Part shown: positions 17,742 through 25,157 of the stretch, in pieces
Layout: every line of letters begins with the position of its first letter
Numbering within the stretch: the first letter of the stretch is position 1
Assembly (NCBI RefSeq): GCF_000741575.1
Contig: NZ_JGYV01000010.1
Span: 1-64,000, forward strand
Reading direction: 5' to 3'
Length of the DNA stretch: 64,000 nucleotides
From: Bifidobacterium cuniculi
Lineage (GTDB): Bacteria; Actinomycetota; Actinomycetes; Actinomycetales; Bifidobacteriaceae
Made by a program: the position numbers and the translations under genes
The notes under the pieces: model-generated
Told to the model about the DNA's origin: nothing
The model's input: the letters and a program-made list of their open reading frames with translations, nothing else
Databases searched by the model: none

Positions 17742-17836
17742 CATCCGCTCCTTGGCGGCACGCCCCCTCCGTGCGCGGAGGGGGGCGTCCTTGGTTTTCG
17801 GCGTGGGCATGCGCTGATCCCGCCGTGGGCTGGGCG

Positions 17837-17925
17837 CCGTTTTCCGGGAGGCCGGCCCGTGTTTTCCGCCGTGCGCCGTCCCGTTTTCCCGGATGCCGGC
17901 CCCCGGTTTTCCGGGGATGGCGCGC
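17837..17925. repeat. Four 22-bp iterons
   Basis: The core TTTTCC recurs at 17,840, 17,862, 17,884 and 17,907, spaced 22, 22 and 23 bases, within a longer consensus CCGTTTTCCGGGATGCCGG. A related copy starts near 17,793, two periods upstream. Each repeat places the site on the same face of the helix, as expected of binding sites for MobC or another relaxosome protein. Confidence 0.6.
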
Positions 17926-18019
17926 CCGGGGACCGGTGCGCCGTCCCCGCCGCCGCCGGGCGGCGTCGGATTCCCGCGCGCCCGTCGCGCGCCAGGCCTT
18001 CGGCACTCGGGTTCGTTCC

Positions 18020-18043
18020 TTGCGCCGCCGTCGGGCGGCGCAA
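18020..18043. repeat. 10-bp-stem hairpin
   Basis: TTGCGCCGCC and its exact complement flank the loop GTCG. No T tract follows on either strand, so it is more likely a structural element of the oriT region than a terminator. Confidence 0.55.
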
Positions 18044-18050
18044 GGGGGAG

Positions 18051-18076
18051 ATACGGATTGTGTACACAATCCGTAT
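18051..18076. promoter_or_regulatory. Perfect 26-bp palindrome
   Basis: The half-site ATACGGATTGTGT is followed directly by its exact reverse complement with no spacer. Such a long perfect dyad is a strong candidate operator for a homodimeric repressor, or a relaxosome site. It lies at the border between GC-rich and AT-rich DNA. Confidence 0.65.
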
Positions 18077-18111
18077 AGCTTGCTGCCCTTCGTATGTATG
18101 CTCTGTTCATG

Positions 18112-18162
18112 AACTGTATAACTACAATGGTTATATAATAGTTATATTGTAGTTATACAGTT
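18112..18162. repeat. 17-bp perfect inverted repeat in AT-rich DNA
   Basis: AACTGTATAACTACAAT at 18,112-18,128 pairs exactly with 18,146-18,162 around a 17-base AT-rich loop. GTTATA-like hexamers recur in and beyond the loop (18,130, 18,141, 18,152), so it may also be an array of binding sites. Its hairpin would resemble relaxase recognition hairpins. Confidence 0.65.
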
Positions 18163-18238
18163 GTCATATAATATAACAATAATGGTTAGATACTGATTAT
18201 AGACTAGTTGCAGAATTGTTGAATTACGTGCCCATGTT

Positions 18239-18718
18239 TCATGCTTTCTGTGTGCTTTGAGGAGGTGGCGGGGTCGGCCGGTCCGGTGCGGCGGGGGCGT
18301 GCAGCGCGTCGAGCAGGTCGCGCGCGCTGGCCTCGAGTTCCTTGAGGGCCGGGATGCGCAGGGTCGGGTCGTCGCGCAGCGCGTCGAGCGCGAGGGCGGC
18401 CTGGTCGCGCATGACCTGGGGCAGCGAGCTGCGGGCCTTGGACGCGACGCGGCGGGCGACCTCCATCATCTCGTCGCTGAGCGTGAGCGACACGCAGCGG
18501 GTCTCGCCGCGCGTGACGTGCTCGTCGGACCAGGCGTGCGGGGGATGGGCGGGGATGAAGTCGTCGGACGCGTCCATGAACCGGACGCTGGCCGGCAGCA
18601 CGCAGAAGCGCAGGAAGTGCGACTTGCTCACGCCCAGGCGCCTGCACGTCTCGTCGATCGCGTTCCATGTGTCCGTGTCCATGACGACGGTGACGCGATG
18701 GGGGTAGCGGAGCATCAT
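18239..18718 (-). CDS. Ribbon-helix-helix-like DNA-binding protein
   Basis: A 159-residue protein. Residues 5-40 (HRVTVVMDTDTWNAIDETCRRLG then SKSHFLRFC) read as a beta strand and two helices of a ribbon-helix-helix fold; a second such unit may follow at RCVSLTLSDEMMEVARRVA. The C terminus is Pro-rich. It starts in an ATGA overlap with the topoisomerase gene, so the two are translated together. It is the gene next to the palindrome-rich region and is the best candidate to bind there, as a relaxosome accessory factor or repressor. Confidence 0.65.
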   Translation of the reverse strand: MMLRYPHRVTVVMDTDTWNAIDETCRRLGVSKSHFLRFCVLPASVRFMDASDDFIPAHPPHAWSDEHVTRGETRCVSLTLSDEMMEVARRVASKARSSLPQVMRDQAALALDALRDDPTLRIPALKELEASARDLLDALHAPAAPDRPTPPPPQSTQKA

Positions 18719-20931
18719 TCCTCTCCTTCCGGCGTCTGGGTGCGGTTCGCTCCCGGCGCGTGCGCGCCTCCACGCGCACGCGGCTCGTCGTCGAACACGA
18801 GGCGCGCGCCGCGCCGCGCGTCGATCGCGACCTTCGCGTCGAACCGGCGTCCCGTCCTTTTGGACGTGAACCCCTTGCGCGCCACCTGCCCGCCGGCGAG
18901 CAGGCGGCGCACGTTCGCGTCGGTCAGCCTCACGCCGCACAGCGTCGGCCACAGCCGCCACCCGCATCCCTCGACGTCGCGCCACGACCCGTCCCCGTCG
19001 CGTTCGGAGCGGTTCGTCGAGCACGTCCACACGCCGCCGCGTTCGACGACCGGCGCGCCGCACCGGGGGCACGGGCCCCACTGCCGGGCGAGCGTGACGC
19101 CCACGTCGCGGGACTCGGCCGCCAGCGACGGTATCTCGACCGCCCACGCGCGGAACGCCTCCATCACCTCGGCCGGGTCCGCGCCGCCGCGTTCGACCTG
19201 CGCCAGCGCCTGCTCCATGTCGGCGGTCAACGCGACGTCCCTGAGCCGGGCGTCCACGACGCGCACCAGGTCGCGTCCCGCCTGCGTCGACACCAGCGCG
19301 CCGCCTCGCCGCCGCTCCAGGTATCCGCAGCGCAGCAGCTTCTCGATCACGTCCGCGCGCGTCGCCGGCGTGCCGATGCCCCCCGAATGCGACGTGTCGT
19401 CGTCGAGCGCGGCCTTCAGGCCCGGATCGTCGACGAACCTGCTCGCATGCTCCATCGCCGCCAGCAGCGTCGCCTCCGTGAACCGTTTCGGCGGCGACGT
19501 GCGTCCCTCGTGTACGCCGGTCGGCCCGACCGGGGCGAGCGTGACGCCCTCGCGCAGGTTCGCCGGGATCCGCTCGCGCGCCACGCGCCGCGCATCATCG
19601 CCGTCGGTGTCGGTGTCGGCGTCGGTGTCGGCGCGGGGCGGTTCGACGACGCTCCATCCCGCCTGCAGCGTCTCGTCGCTCGACGCGTCGAACCCGAACA
19701 CGTCCGTCCCGTGTCCGGCGCGCGCATGGGCGTGCACGAGCATGCGGACGCGGTCGTCGCCGACCGCCTCGAACATGCGGCGCACCACACGCGTGAGCAC
19801 GAGACGCCCGTCCTCGTCCAGACGGGCGGGGTCCGCGTGCGCCGCGCGGGCCGTCGGCAGGATCGCCGTATGACCCGCGACCCGGCCGTCCGAGACCGTC
19901 AGCTCGGGGCGCATGCGCATGCCGCGCGCCGCGGGCGCGTACACGTCGGCGAGCGGCGCGCAGGCGAGCAACGCCTCGAGCGTGGGCAGGTCGTCGTGCG
20001 TGATGAAGCGCGAATCGGTGCGCGGGTACGTCGCGAGCCCCGCCTCGTACAGGCCCTGCAGCGCGGCGAGCGTGCGCGCCGCGCTCATCCGGTGCATCCG
20101 GTTCATGTCCTTCTGCAGCCCCGTCAGGTCGTACAGGCGCGGCGGCCGGTCATGGACCTCGCGCCGCTCCACCTTCGTGACCGCCAGCCCGCGCGCCGCG
20201 AGGTCCGCGGCGAGACGCGCACGCGCCTGGTCCTGTTCGCGCCCGGACATGAACGTGAACCCTCCCATCGGCGCGACGGCCTGCCAGAACGGGACCGGCC
20301 TGTGCGACTCGACCTCACCGTCGCGTCCGACGACCATGGCGAGCGTGGGCGTCTGCACGCGCCCGACGCTCACACGCGCGTCATGCACCAGACCGTACGC
20401 GCGCGACGCGTTCATGCCGATCAGCCAATCGGCCTTCGCGCGGATGTCCGCCGCGTCGCGCAGCCCCCGGTACTCCACACCGGGACGCATCGTCTCCCAG
20501 GCCGCGCGGATCGCGTCCTCCTCGAGACTCGCCACCCACAGGCGCAGCACCGGCAGGCGCACGCCCAGATACCGCACGATCCGGTCGAAGATCGCCTCGC
20601 CCTCACGGTCCGGATCGCACGCGTTGACGAGCACGTCCACGCCGTCGCGCCCGACGGCCGCGCGGATCGCGTCCAGACGCGCGCGGGCCTCACCGCCTTC
20701 CACGCGCCACCGCCATTCGCCTGGGTCGATCGGCAGCGACTCCATGCTCCACCGCCCCCAGCCGCGACCCGGATAGTCGCCGGGCTCGGCGAGGTCCACC
20801 AGATGCCCCGCGGCCCACGTCACCACGACGTCGCCGCACTCGATGCCCCCGGCACGCTCGACGCCGCCGCCAAGCGCCGCGGCGACCGCCCGCGCCACAC
20901 TGCGCTTCTCCGCAATGACCACCTTCGTCAT
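18715..20931 (-). CDS. topB: DNA topoisomerase III-like (type IA)
   Basis: A 738-residue type IA topoisomerase. The Toprim domain opens with KVVIAEK (catalytic Glu8) and carries DPDREGE at 106-112. The active-site Tyr is in TYPRTDSRF at about residue 301. Near the C terminus a CPRCGAPV then CSTN cysteine set looks like a zinc ribbon. Plasmid and ICE TopB enzymes resolve single-strand links during transfer and replication. AAGGAG lies six bases before ATG 20,931; the in-frame extension upstream lacks one. A run of acidic Asp-Thr repeats near residue 440 is a linker. Confidence 0.88.
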   Translation of the reverse strand: MTKVVIAEKRSVARAVAAALGGGVERAGGIECGDVVVTWAAGHLVDLAEPGDYPGRGWGRWSMESLPIDPGEWRWRVEGGEARARLDAIRAAVGRDGVDVLVNACDPDREGEAIFDRIVRYLGVRLPVLRLWVASLEEDAIRAAWETMRPGVEYRGLRDAADIRAKADWLIGMNASRAYGLVHDARVSVGRVQTPTLAMVVGRDGEVESHRPVPFWQAVAPMGGFTFMSGREQDQARARLAADLAARGLAVTKVERREVHDRPPRLYDLTGLQKDMNRMHRMSAARTLAALQGLYEAGLATYPRTDSRFITHDDLPTLEALLACAPLADVYAPAARGMRMRPELTVSDGRVAGHTAILPTARAAHADPARLDEDGRLVLTRVVRRMFEAVGDDRVRMLVHAHARAGHGTDVFGFDASSDETLQAGWSVVEPPRADTDADTDTDGDDARRVARERIPANLREGVTLAPVGPTGVHEGRTSPPKRFTEATLLAAMEHASRFVDDPGLKAALDDDTSHSGGIGTPATRADVIEKLLRCGYLERRRGGALVSTQAGRDLVRVVDARLRDVALTADMEQALAQVERGGADPAEVMEAFRAWAVEIPSLAAESRDVGVTLARQWGPCPRCGAPVVERGGVWTCSTNRSERDGDGSWRDVEGCGWRLWPTLCGVRLTDANVRRLLAGGQVARKGFTSKRTGRRFDAKVAIDARRGARLVFDDEPRARGGAHAPGANRTQTPEGEE

Positions 20932-20959
20932 GTGTTCTCCTTTCGCACGAAGGCCAATG

Positions 20960-20987
20960 AAAAAAGGCCGGACGCGCACGCCCGACC
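20960..20987 (-). terminator. Intrinsic terminator or attenuator
   Basis: On the minus strand a 9-bp stem with two G-U pairs and loop TGCG is followed by six T. It lies between the small membrane gene ending at 21,002 and the topoisomerase start, so it would reduce read-through from one to the other. Confidence 0.6.
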
Positions 20988-21001
20988 CCCGCGCGCTCCC
21001 G

Positions 21002-21271
21002 TCAGACGGCCGCGCCCGTGAACAGCGGCCAGAAGACCGCGGCCACGCACACCAGCGCGTACAGGCACAGCAGCACGCCCACGATCCAGGCCAGGGCCAT
21101 GACGGCGGTCTTGACCGCCGTGCCCATGCCCGTCTCGTCGATCGTCGGACGCGCCAGCCGTCGCGCCACGATCATGCACGCCCCGCCGGCGACGAACGCC
21201 GCCAGCGTGACCGGCACCTGCCACACGCCCAGATTGAGCGTGGCCCGCCACACCATATTGATGAACTCCAT
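21002..21271 (-). CDS. Small membrane protein, two spans
   Basis: An 89-residue protein with two hydrophobic segments (VWQVPVTLAAFVAGGACMIVA and AVMALAWIVGVLLCLYALVC) joined by a charged loop. GGAG lies nine bases before the ATG at 21,271; the much longer open frame upstream is non-coding. It resembles in shape the VirB2/VirB3-sized membrane subunits of secretion systems, but sequence alone does not prove that. It is divergent from the gene at 21,415. Confidence 0.65.
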   Translation of the reverse strand: MEFINMVWRATLNLGVWQVPVTLAAFVAGGACMIVARRLARPTIDETGMGTAVKTAVMALAWIVGVLLCLYALVCVAAVFWPLFTGAAV

Positions 21272-21335
21272 AACCGTCTCCGATCCGTTCTGTCGTCGAT
21301 TGAGGACCGTCCCATCATCGCCCCGGCGCCCCCGC

Positions 21336-21359
21336 GGCGCGGACCACGTGGTCCGCGCC
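21336..21359. promoter_or_regulatory. Perfect 24-bp palindrome
   Basis: GGCGCGGACCAC is followed directly by its exact complement. It sits in the divergent gap between two transfer genes, just upstream of a promoter-like repeat, so it is an operator candidate for one or both operons. Confidence 0.6.
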
Positions 21360-21362
21360 CCG

Positions 21363-21388
21363 CGCGCGCACGGCCCATACTGGACGGC
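21363..21388 (+). promoter_or_regulatory. 26-bp repeated promoter element, copy 1
   Basis: A 26-base sequence containing CACGGCCCATACTGGACGG is identical to the one at 23,939-23,964. Both lie about 30 bases upstream of a gene start and both contain the -10-like hexamer CATACT (here 21,376-21,381). A conserved -35 is not obvious; the whole element may instead bind a dedicated activator or sigma factor. Confidence 0.55.
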
Positions 21389-21414
21389 GACGACCACACG
21401 ACAAGGAGGAAGAC

Positions 21415-21744
21415 GTGACAGCAAACACGAAACGCGCCGTGCTCGGCGAGATCCGCGGCAAACGCGCCGCACGCGAGAACGCGCTGGGCGACTACGTCGA
21501 CGCGCTCCTCGCGGTGCACACGGCCGAACTCGACCTGGCAGCGGCCAAGCAACGCCGCGACCAGGCGCGCGCCGAGGCGCGCGACCGGGGCAACACCGCC
21601 GCCGAACTCGACGAGGCCGCACGCATCGTGCGCGCCAGGATCGCCGACGACGACCACGACGACGACCACGAGGACACGCACGGGGACGGCGCCGACGGCG
21701 TGTCCGCGGACGGGCAGCCCGGGCAGGAGGCGCACCCATGGTGA
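21415..21744 (+). CDS. Small helical hypothetical protein
   Basis: A 109-residue protein with a GTG start four bases after AAGGAGGA. Residues 5-80 form one long amphipathic helix (LGEIRGKRAARENALGDYVDALLAVHTAELDLAAAKQRRDQ in character), and the tail is rich in Asp, His and Glu. It overlaps the next gene, so it is the first of a three-gene operon ending in the wall hydrolase. No family recognised. Confidence 0.6.
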   Translation: MTANTKRAVLGEIRGKRAARENALGDYVDALLAVHTAELDLAAAKQRRDQARAEARDRGNTAAELDEAARIVRARIADDDHDDDHEDTHGDGADGVSADGQPGQEAHPW

Positions 21745-22712
21745 ACCGCCGCGCCAAGGAGCCCCGCGTGCGCGCATGGGGCCGCATGAGACGGCTGGCC
21801 GTCTGGGCCGTCGCCGTCATCCTCGTATGCGCGTTCGGCGCCATCGTCACCCACCACGGGCGCACCGACGCGCAGCCGGCGACCGACGAGACCGGCCGCG
21901 CCGCGGCGCGAGACGGAGACGCCGGGAGCGAAGGGGACGCATGGAAGGGGCTGCGCGCCGCGGGCATCCCCACGCCGGGCGAATGGAGCCGTCCGGAATA
22001 CACCGTCCAGCTCGTGCGCGACGGAGCCCTCACGGACAAGCTGGCGAAAACGGACGGCAAGGCGAAGACGGCCAGGATGCCGGCGGGCACCGGAGCCGTC
22101 GACGCGGCCCTGGCCACCATGGACGCGCTGCTCGACGCCACGACGGACGACAAGACCTGGGCGGCGCGCGTCGCCGACACCATGGGCGCCGACGGCGCCG
22201 GCGTGACCTACGCGCTGCCCAACTTCCCCCGCCATTGGGCGCTCGACCGCCGCTTCGACCCCGACACGCTGTGCACCGGGGACATCCGCATCATGCGCTC
22301 GTGGACGAGCTACTGCAAAGCGGGAGAATACCAGGGCGACGACCACGGCGCGCTCGGCGCCGCCGGCCGCTACCAGAAAGGCGAGACCCGCTTCGCCGTG
22401 CCCGCGGGGTTCTCCTACGACTCACGCACCGACCCGCAGGAGATCCTCGCCCGCCAGTACGACACGGTCGTCATCCCCATGGACGACGGCCCATGGCACA
22501 TCACCGTGTACTGCCCGGCGCGCACCGACGACTGGCGGCACGTCGTCACCGACCTCGACGGCGACGAGACCGACCCGGCTCGCATCGGCGACGGCGAGGT
22601 CGTCAGATCGGCGGGCGGCACCGGGTTCGGCACCCGGCAGCACCCATGCAGGACCATCGACGTGAGCGTCGGCGGCCAGACGCCGTACTGGTACGTGGGG
22701 GAGGGCGCGTGA
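21738..22712 (+). CDS. Membrane-anchored transfer protein, unknown
   Basis: A 324-residue protein with one N-terminal membrane anchor (about residues 19-35, LAVWAVAVILVCAFGAI) after a basic stretch; the rest is predicted outside the membrane. The C-terminal 120 residues contain a beta-rich part (YDTVVIPMDDGPWHITVYCPARTDDW in character). AGGAGG lies seven bases before the ATG. It is coupled by overlap to the genes before and after, the latter a wall hydrolase, so it probably belongs to the cell-envelope part of the conjugation machine. Confidence 0.65.
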   Translation: MVNRRAKEPRVRAWGRMRRLAVWAVAVILVCAFGAIVTHHGRTDAQPATDETGRAAARDGDAGSEGDAWKGLRAAGIPTPGEWSRPEYTVQLVRDGALTDKLAKTDGKAKTARMPAGTGAVDAALATMDALLDATTDDKTWAARVADTMGADGAGVTYALPNFPRHWALDRRFDPDTLCTGDIRIMRSWTSYCKAGEYQGDDHGALGAAGRYQKGETRFAVPAGFSYDSRTDPQEILARQYDTVVIPMDDGPWHITVYCPARTDDWRHVVTDLDGDETDPARIGDGEVVRSAGGTGFGTRQHPCRTIDVSVGGQTPYWYVGEGA

Positions 22713-23920
22713 CGCGCCCCGCGGCCCGTGCCCGGGCGCGGCGCGCATGCGCGCTGCTCGCCGTCGCGTGCATGACGGCGGCCATGCCCGGATGCAGCGT
22801 GCGCAGCGTCATCGACGTCATGCAGGGCTGCAAATACGCGGACACGACGCAATCCGCCCCCGCCGTCGTCGTCGCCGCGGCGAACGCGGCCAACCCCGCC
22901 GCGGGCACGGGCACGCTCGGCACGCTCAGGGACGCCACCGGCGGCGACGCATGGGAGAACATGACCACCACCGAGACGATGAACCGATACAACGGCGGCA
23001 CCGACGAGTCCGTATGCTCGCGATACGCGGACGGGCAATGCACCTGGTGGGCATGCATGCGCGGCCGCCGGCTCGGCATCGACGTCGGTTCCTACTGGGG
23101 CAACGGCGGCGACTGGGCCGCCTCCGGGCGCGCCGCCGGATACCGCACCACCAGCGACCAACCCGTCGCCGGCGCCCTGGTCAGCTACCCTCCCGGCGTG
23201 CAAGGCGCGGACCGTACCTACGGACACGTCGCCGTCGTCGAGGCGGTCGACTCCAAGGCCGGCAGCGTGCTCATCAGCGAGATGAACGTGAAGGGCCCCA
23301 TCGCCACCAGCCGCGTGCTGCCCATCAACGGCGGCGCCGTCTACATCCTGCCCGACAAGACGTCGTCCGCCTCCAAGCACGACAAGACGACGAAGACGGA
23401 CGGCGCGGACACGAAGACGGCCGGCACGGGCACGAAGACGGCGTCCGGGCCCGCGACGGCCGCCACGACGCGCGACCCGCGCTCCAGGACGCCCGACCCG
23501 CAGATCGAGGCCGCCTGGACATGCTCGTCGACCGCCGCCGCCCCGGCGGACACGTCCGGCGCGCAGATCGAACTCGCCGACTACAAGGGCGACGGCAGGC
23601 ACGCCACACCCGACCAGGCGAAGGCGATCGCCATGAAGATGCTCAAGGAGCACTACACGCATTGGGACACGCAGAAGGAATACGAGGCGCTCGAATGGGT
23701 GTGGGAACACGAGTCGGGATGGCGCTGGGACGCCGAGAACCGCTCATCGGGGGCATACGGCATCCCCCAATCGCTGCCCGGCGACAAGATGGCCACCAAA
23801 GGCGACGACTGGAGCGACAACGCCGCCACGCAGATCGCCTGGGGGCTCGAATACATCGAGCAGCGCTACAAGACGCCCACCGGCGCCAAGCAATGGTGGC
23901 TCTCGCACAACTGGTACTGA
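22709..23920 (+). CDS. CHAP and lytic-transglycosylase wall hydrolase lipoprotein
   Basis: A 403-residue exported protein beginning at GTG in a GTGA overlap. A signal peptide ends at AMPGC, so Cys29 is probably lipidated. A CHAP amidase/endopeptidase domain follows with the catalytic pair Cys111 (GQCTWWACM) and His173 (YGHVAVVEAV). After a Lys/Thr-rich linker, residues 300-403 form a transglycosylase-like domain (EWVWEHESGWRWDAEN, with the catalytic Glu near 333, then GAYGIPQSLPG). Two-domain hydrolases of this kind, VirB1/TcpG-like, open the peptidoglycan for conjugation channels in Gram-positive bacteria. Confidence 0.88.
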   Translation: MTRPAARARARRACALLAVACMTAAMPGCSVRSVIDVMQGCKYADTTQSAPAVVVAAANAANPAAGTGTLGTLRDATGGDAWENMTTTETMNRYNGGTDESVCSRYADGQCTWWACMRGRRLGIDVGSYWGNGGDWAASGRAAGYRTTSDQPVAGALVSYPPGVQGADRTYGHVAVVEAVDSKAGSVLISEMNVKGPIATSRVLPINGGAVYILPDKTSSASKHDKTTKTDGADTKTAGTGTKTASGPATAATTRDPRSRTPDPQIEAAWTCSSTAAAPADTSGAQIELADYKGDGRHATPDQAKAIAMKMLKEHYTHWDTQKEYEALEWVWEHESGWRWDAENRSSGAYGIPQSLPGDKMATKGDDWSDNAATQIAWGLEYIEQRYKTPTGAKQWWLSHNWY

Positions 23921-23938
23921 CGCGTGGGCCGACCCCCT

Positions 23939-23964
23939 CGCGCGCACGGCCCATACTGGACGGC
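23939..23964 (+). promoter_or_regulatory. 26-bp repeated promoter element, copy 2
   Basis: Identical to 21,363-21,388, with the CATACT hexamer at 23,952-23,957, 28 bases before the ATG of the following gene. Two identical copies at two operon heads suggest co-regulation. Confidence 0.55.
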
Positions 23965-23985
23965 ACGGCACGCGAAGGAGGCGCC

Positions 23986-24909
23986 ATGGACACGCTCGAG
24001 GACATCTGGCCGCCGTTCGCCATGGACCACGTCATCAACGGACGGGACGAACGGCTGGCACGCTACACGGTCCGATACGGCGACAGGGTGCGCGACGGCG
24101 TATGCGTGGCGACGCGCCGCCCCGACGGCGGCGTGAACCTGCTCATCGGGGAGACGGCGCGCCGCATCCGCTACCTGCGCATGACCCTGCCCGACTCCGA
24201 CCGCATCGTGCGCGCATGGACCGGGCTCGTACCCGCCCCCGGCGGCCTCGACGGGCCCCTGTCCGTCAACTACCGGCTGCCGGGCCGCGTCATCGACGCG
24301 CGCCTGATCGACGCGGACGAGGCGACGCTGCCGGACGCGCCGCACACCATCGCCAGGCAGGACGACGCGGGAAGCGCCCGCACGCCGGCGCCGGCCGGAC
24401 CGGCCGCACGCGCCGGGCAAAGGCGGCCGCGCTGGCCGCGCGCCGACTTCCCCAACGCGGCCGTGCACCCATACACGCACACGGGCCGCGACGGGCGGCG
24501 TTGGGACATGATGGGCGTGACCATCCCCGAAGGCGTGCGCCTGCAGGACGTCGACCTGGGCGGATGGCGGCTCAGCGCGTTCGCCGACCGGCGCAGCAGC
24601 GCGGACAAGGCCAACGGAGGGCCCGTCACGATCAGCTTCCGGCCCGACAAGCCCGTCGACCTGTACCGCGGCCGCGGCCCGCAACGCGAGACCATGCGCA
24701 TCGACGACCCCTGGGACCTGTGCTGCGCCGTCAAGGCCGGACAGGGCCAACGAGCCGCCGCGCCCGCCCCGCCGCGCACGCCGGCGGACGACATGTTCGC
24801 GGACTACGGATGGCACGACGGCATCGACATCATGCGCGGCGAGCACTACACCATCCCCGACCCCGGCATGGCCGCGGCCGTCCCGCCCGCGCACGACGCG
24901 ACCCGCTGA
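23986..24909 (+). CDS. Hypothetical ICE protein
   Basis: A 307-residue soluble protein with GAAGGAGG before the ATG. The first 110 residues are a mixed alpha/beta part; after a Pro/Ala-rich linker, residues 150-240 read as a compact beta-rich domain (FPNAAVHPYTHTGRDGRRWDMMGVTIP in character, ending in FRPDKPVDLYRGRG). The second part recalls SSB-like or relaxosome accessory domains, but I do not assign a family. The same promoter element as the wall-hydrolase operon points to a transfer function. Confidence 0.6.
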   Translation: MDTLEDIWPPFAMDHVINGRDERLARYTVRYGDRVRDGVCVATRRPDGGVNLLIGETARRIRYLRMTLPDSDRIVRAWTGLVPAPGGLDGPLSVNYRLPGRVIDARLIDADEATLPDAPHTIARQDDAGSARTPAPAGPAARAGQRRPRWPRADFPNAAVHPYTHTGRDGRRWDMMGVTIPEGVRLQDVDLGGWRLSAFADRRSSADKANGGPVTISFRPDKPVDLYRGRGPQRETMRIDDPWDLCCAVKAGQGQRAAAPAPPRTPADDMFADYGWHDGIDIMRGEHYTIPDPGMAAAVPPAHDATR

Positions 24910-24924
24910 CCGACACCCGACCGA

Positions 24925-24960
24925 GGTGGCGCCTTGACACCATGGTGCCAAGGCACCACC
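24925..24960. repeat. 36-bp near-perfect palindrome
   Basis: Starting GGTGGCGCCTTGACACC and mirrored with 16 of 18 positions paired. It lies 16 bases after the preceding gene and about 200 bases before the surface-protein gene. It contains TTGACA, but no matching -10 follows. It may be a terminator without T tract or an operator. Confidence 0.5.
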
Positions 24961-25157
24961 TCCCGTCGCGCCGAGCGCGGAAAGCATCCCCCGACCCGGC
25001 CGCAGCGCCGCGCGGACGCCTACGCGTGTGCCGCGTAATGCGTCACCGGCGGCGACAATGAACAGAGGTTCCTCCCATGGCGAAGCGCGTCGGCGCGATG
25101 CGATGCGCGAACGCACCGGCATCGACGCCCCGGGGGACAAGAAGGAAAGGAACGAAC

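Larger units (their letters stand above)
17742..18238. other. oriT: Putative oriT and control region
   Basis: About 500 bases without a gene between the mobC start and the end of the ribbon-helix-helix gene. It is layered: four 22-bp iterons (17,837-17,925), a 10-bp-stem hairpin (18,020-18,043), a perfect 26-bp palindrome (18,051-18,076) and, after an abrupt change from GC-rich to AT-rich DNA, a 17-bp inverted repeat (18,112-18,162). Iterons, inverted repeats and an AT-rich zone next to mobC are what an origin of transfer normally shows. I could not identify a nic-site consensus, so oriT is inference from context. Confidence 0.55.

Noticed and set aside
17837-17925. CRISPR-like repeat array
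   Set aside because: Repeat units abut each other without unique spacers and no cas gene is near; iterons fit better.
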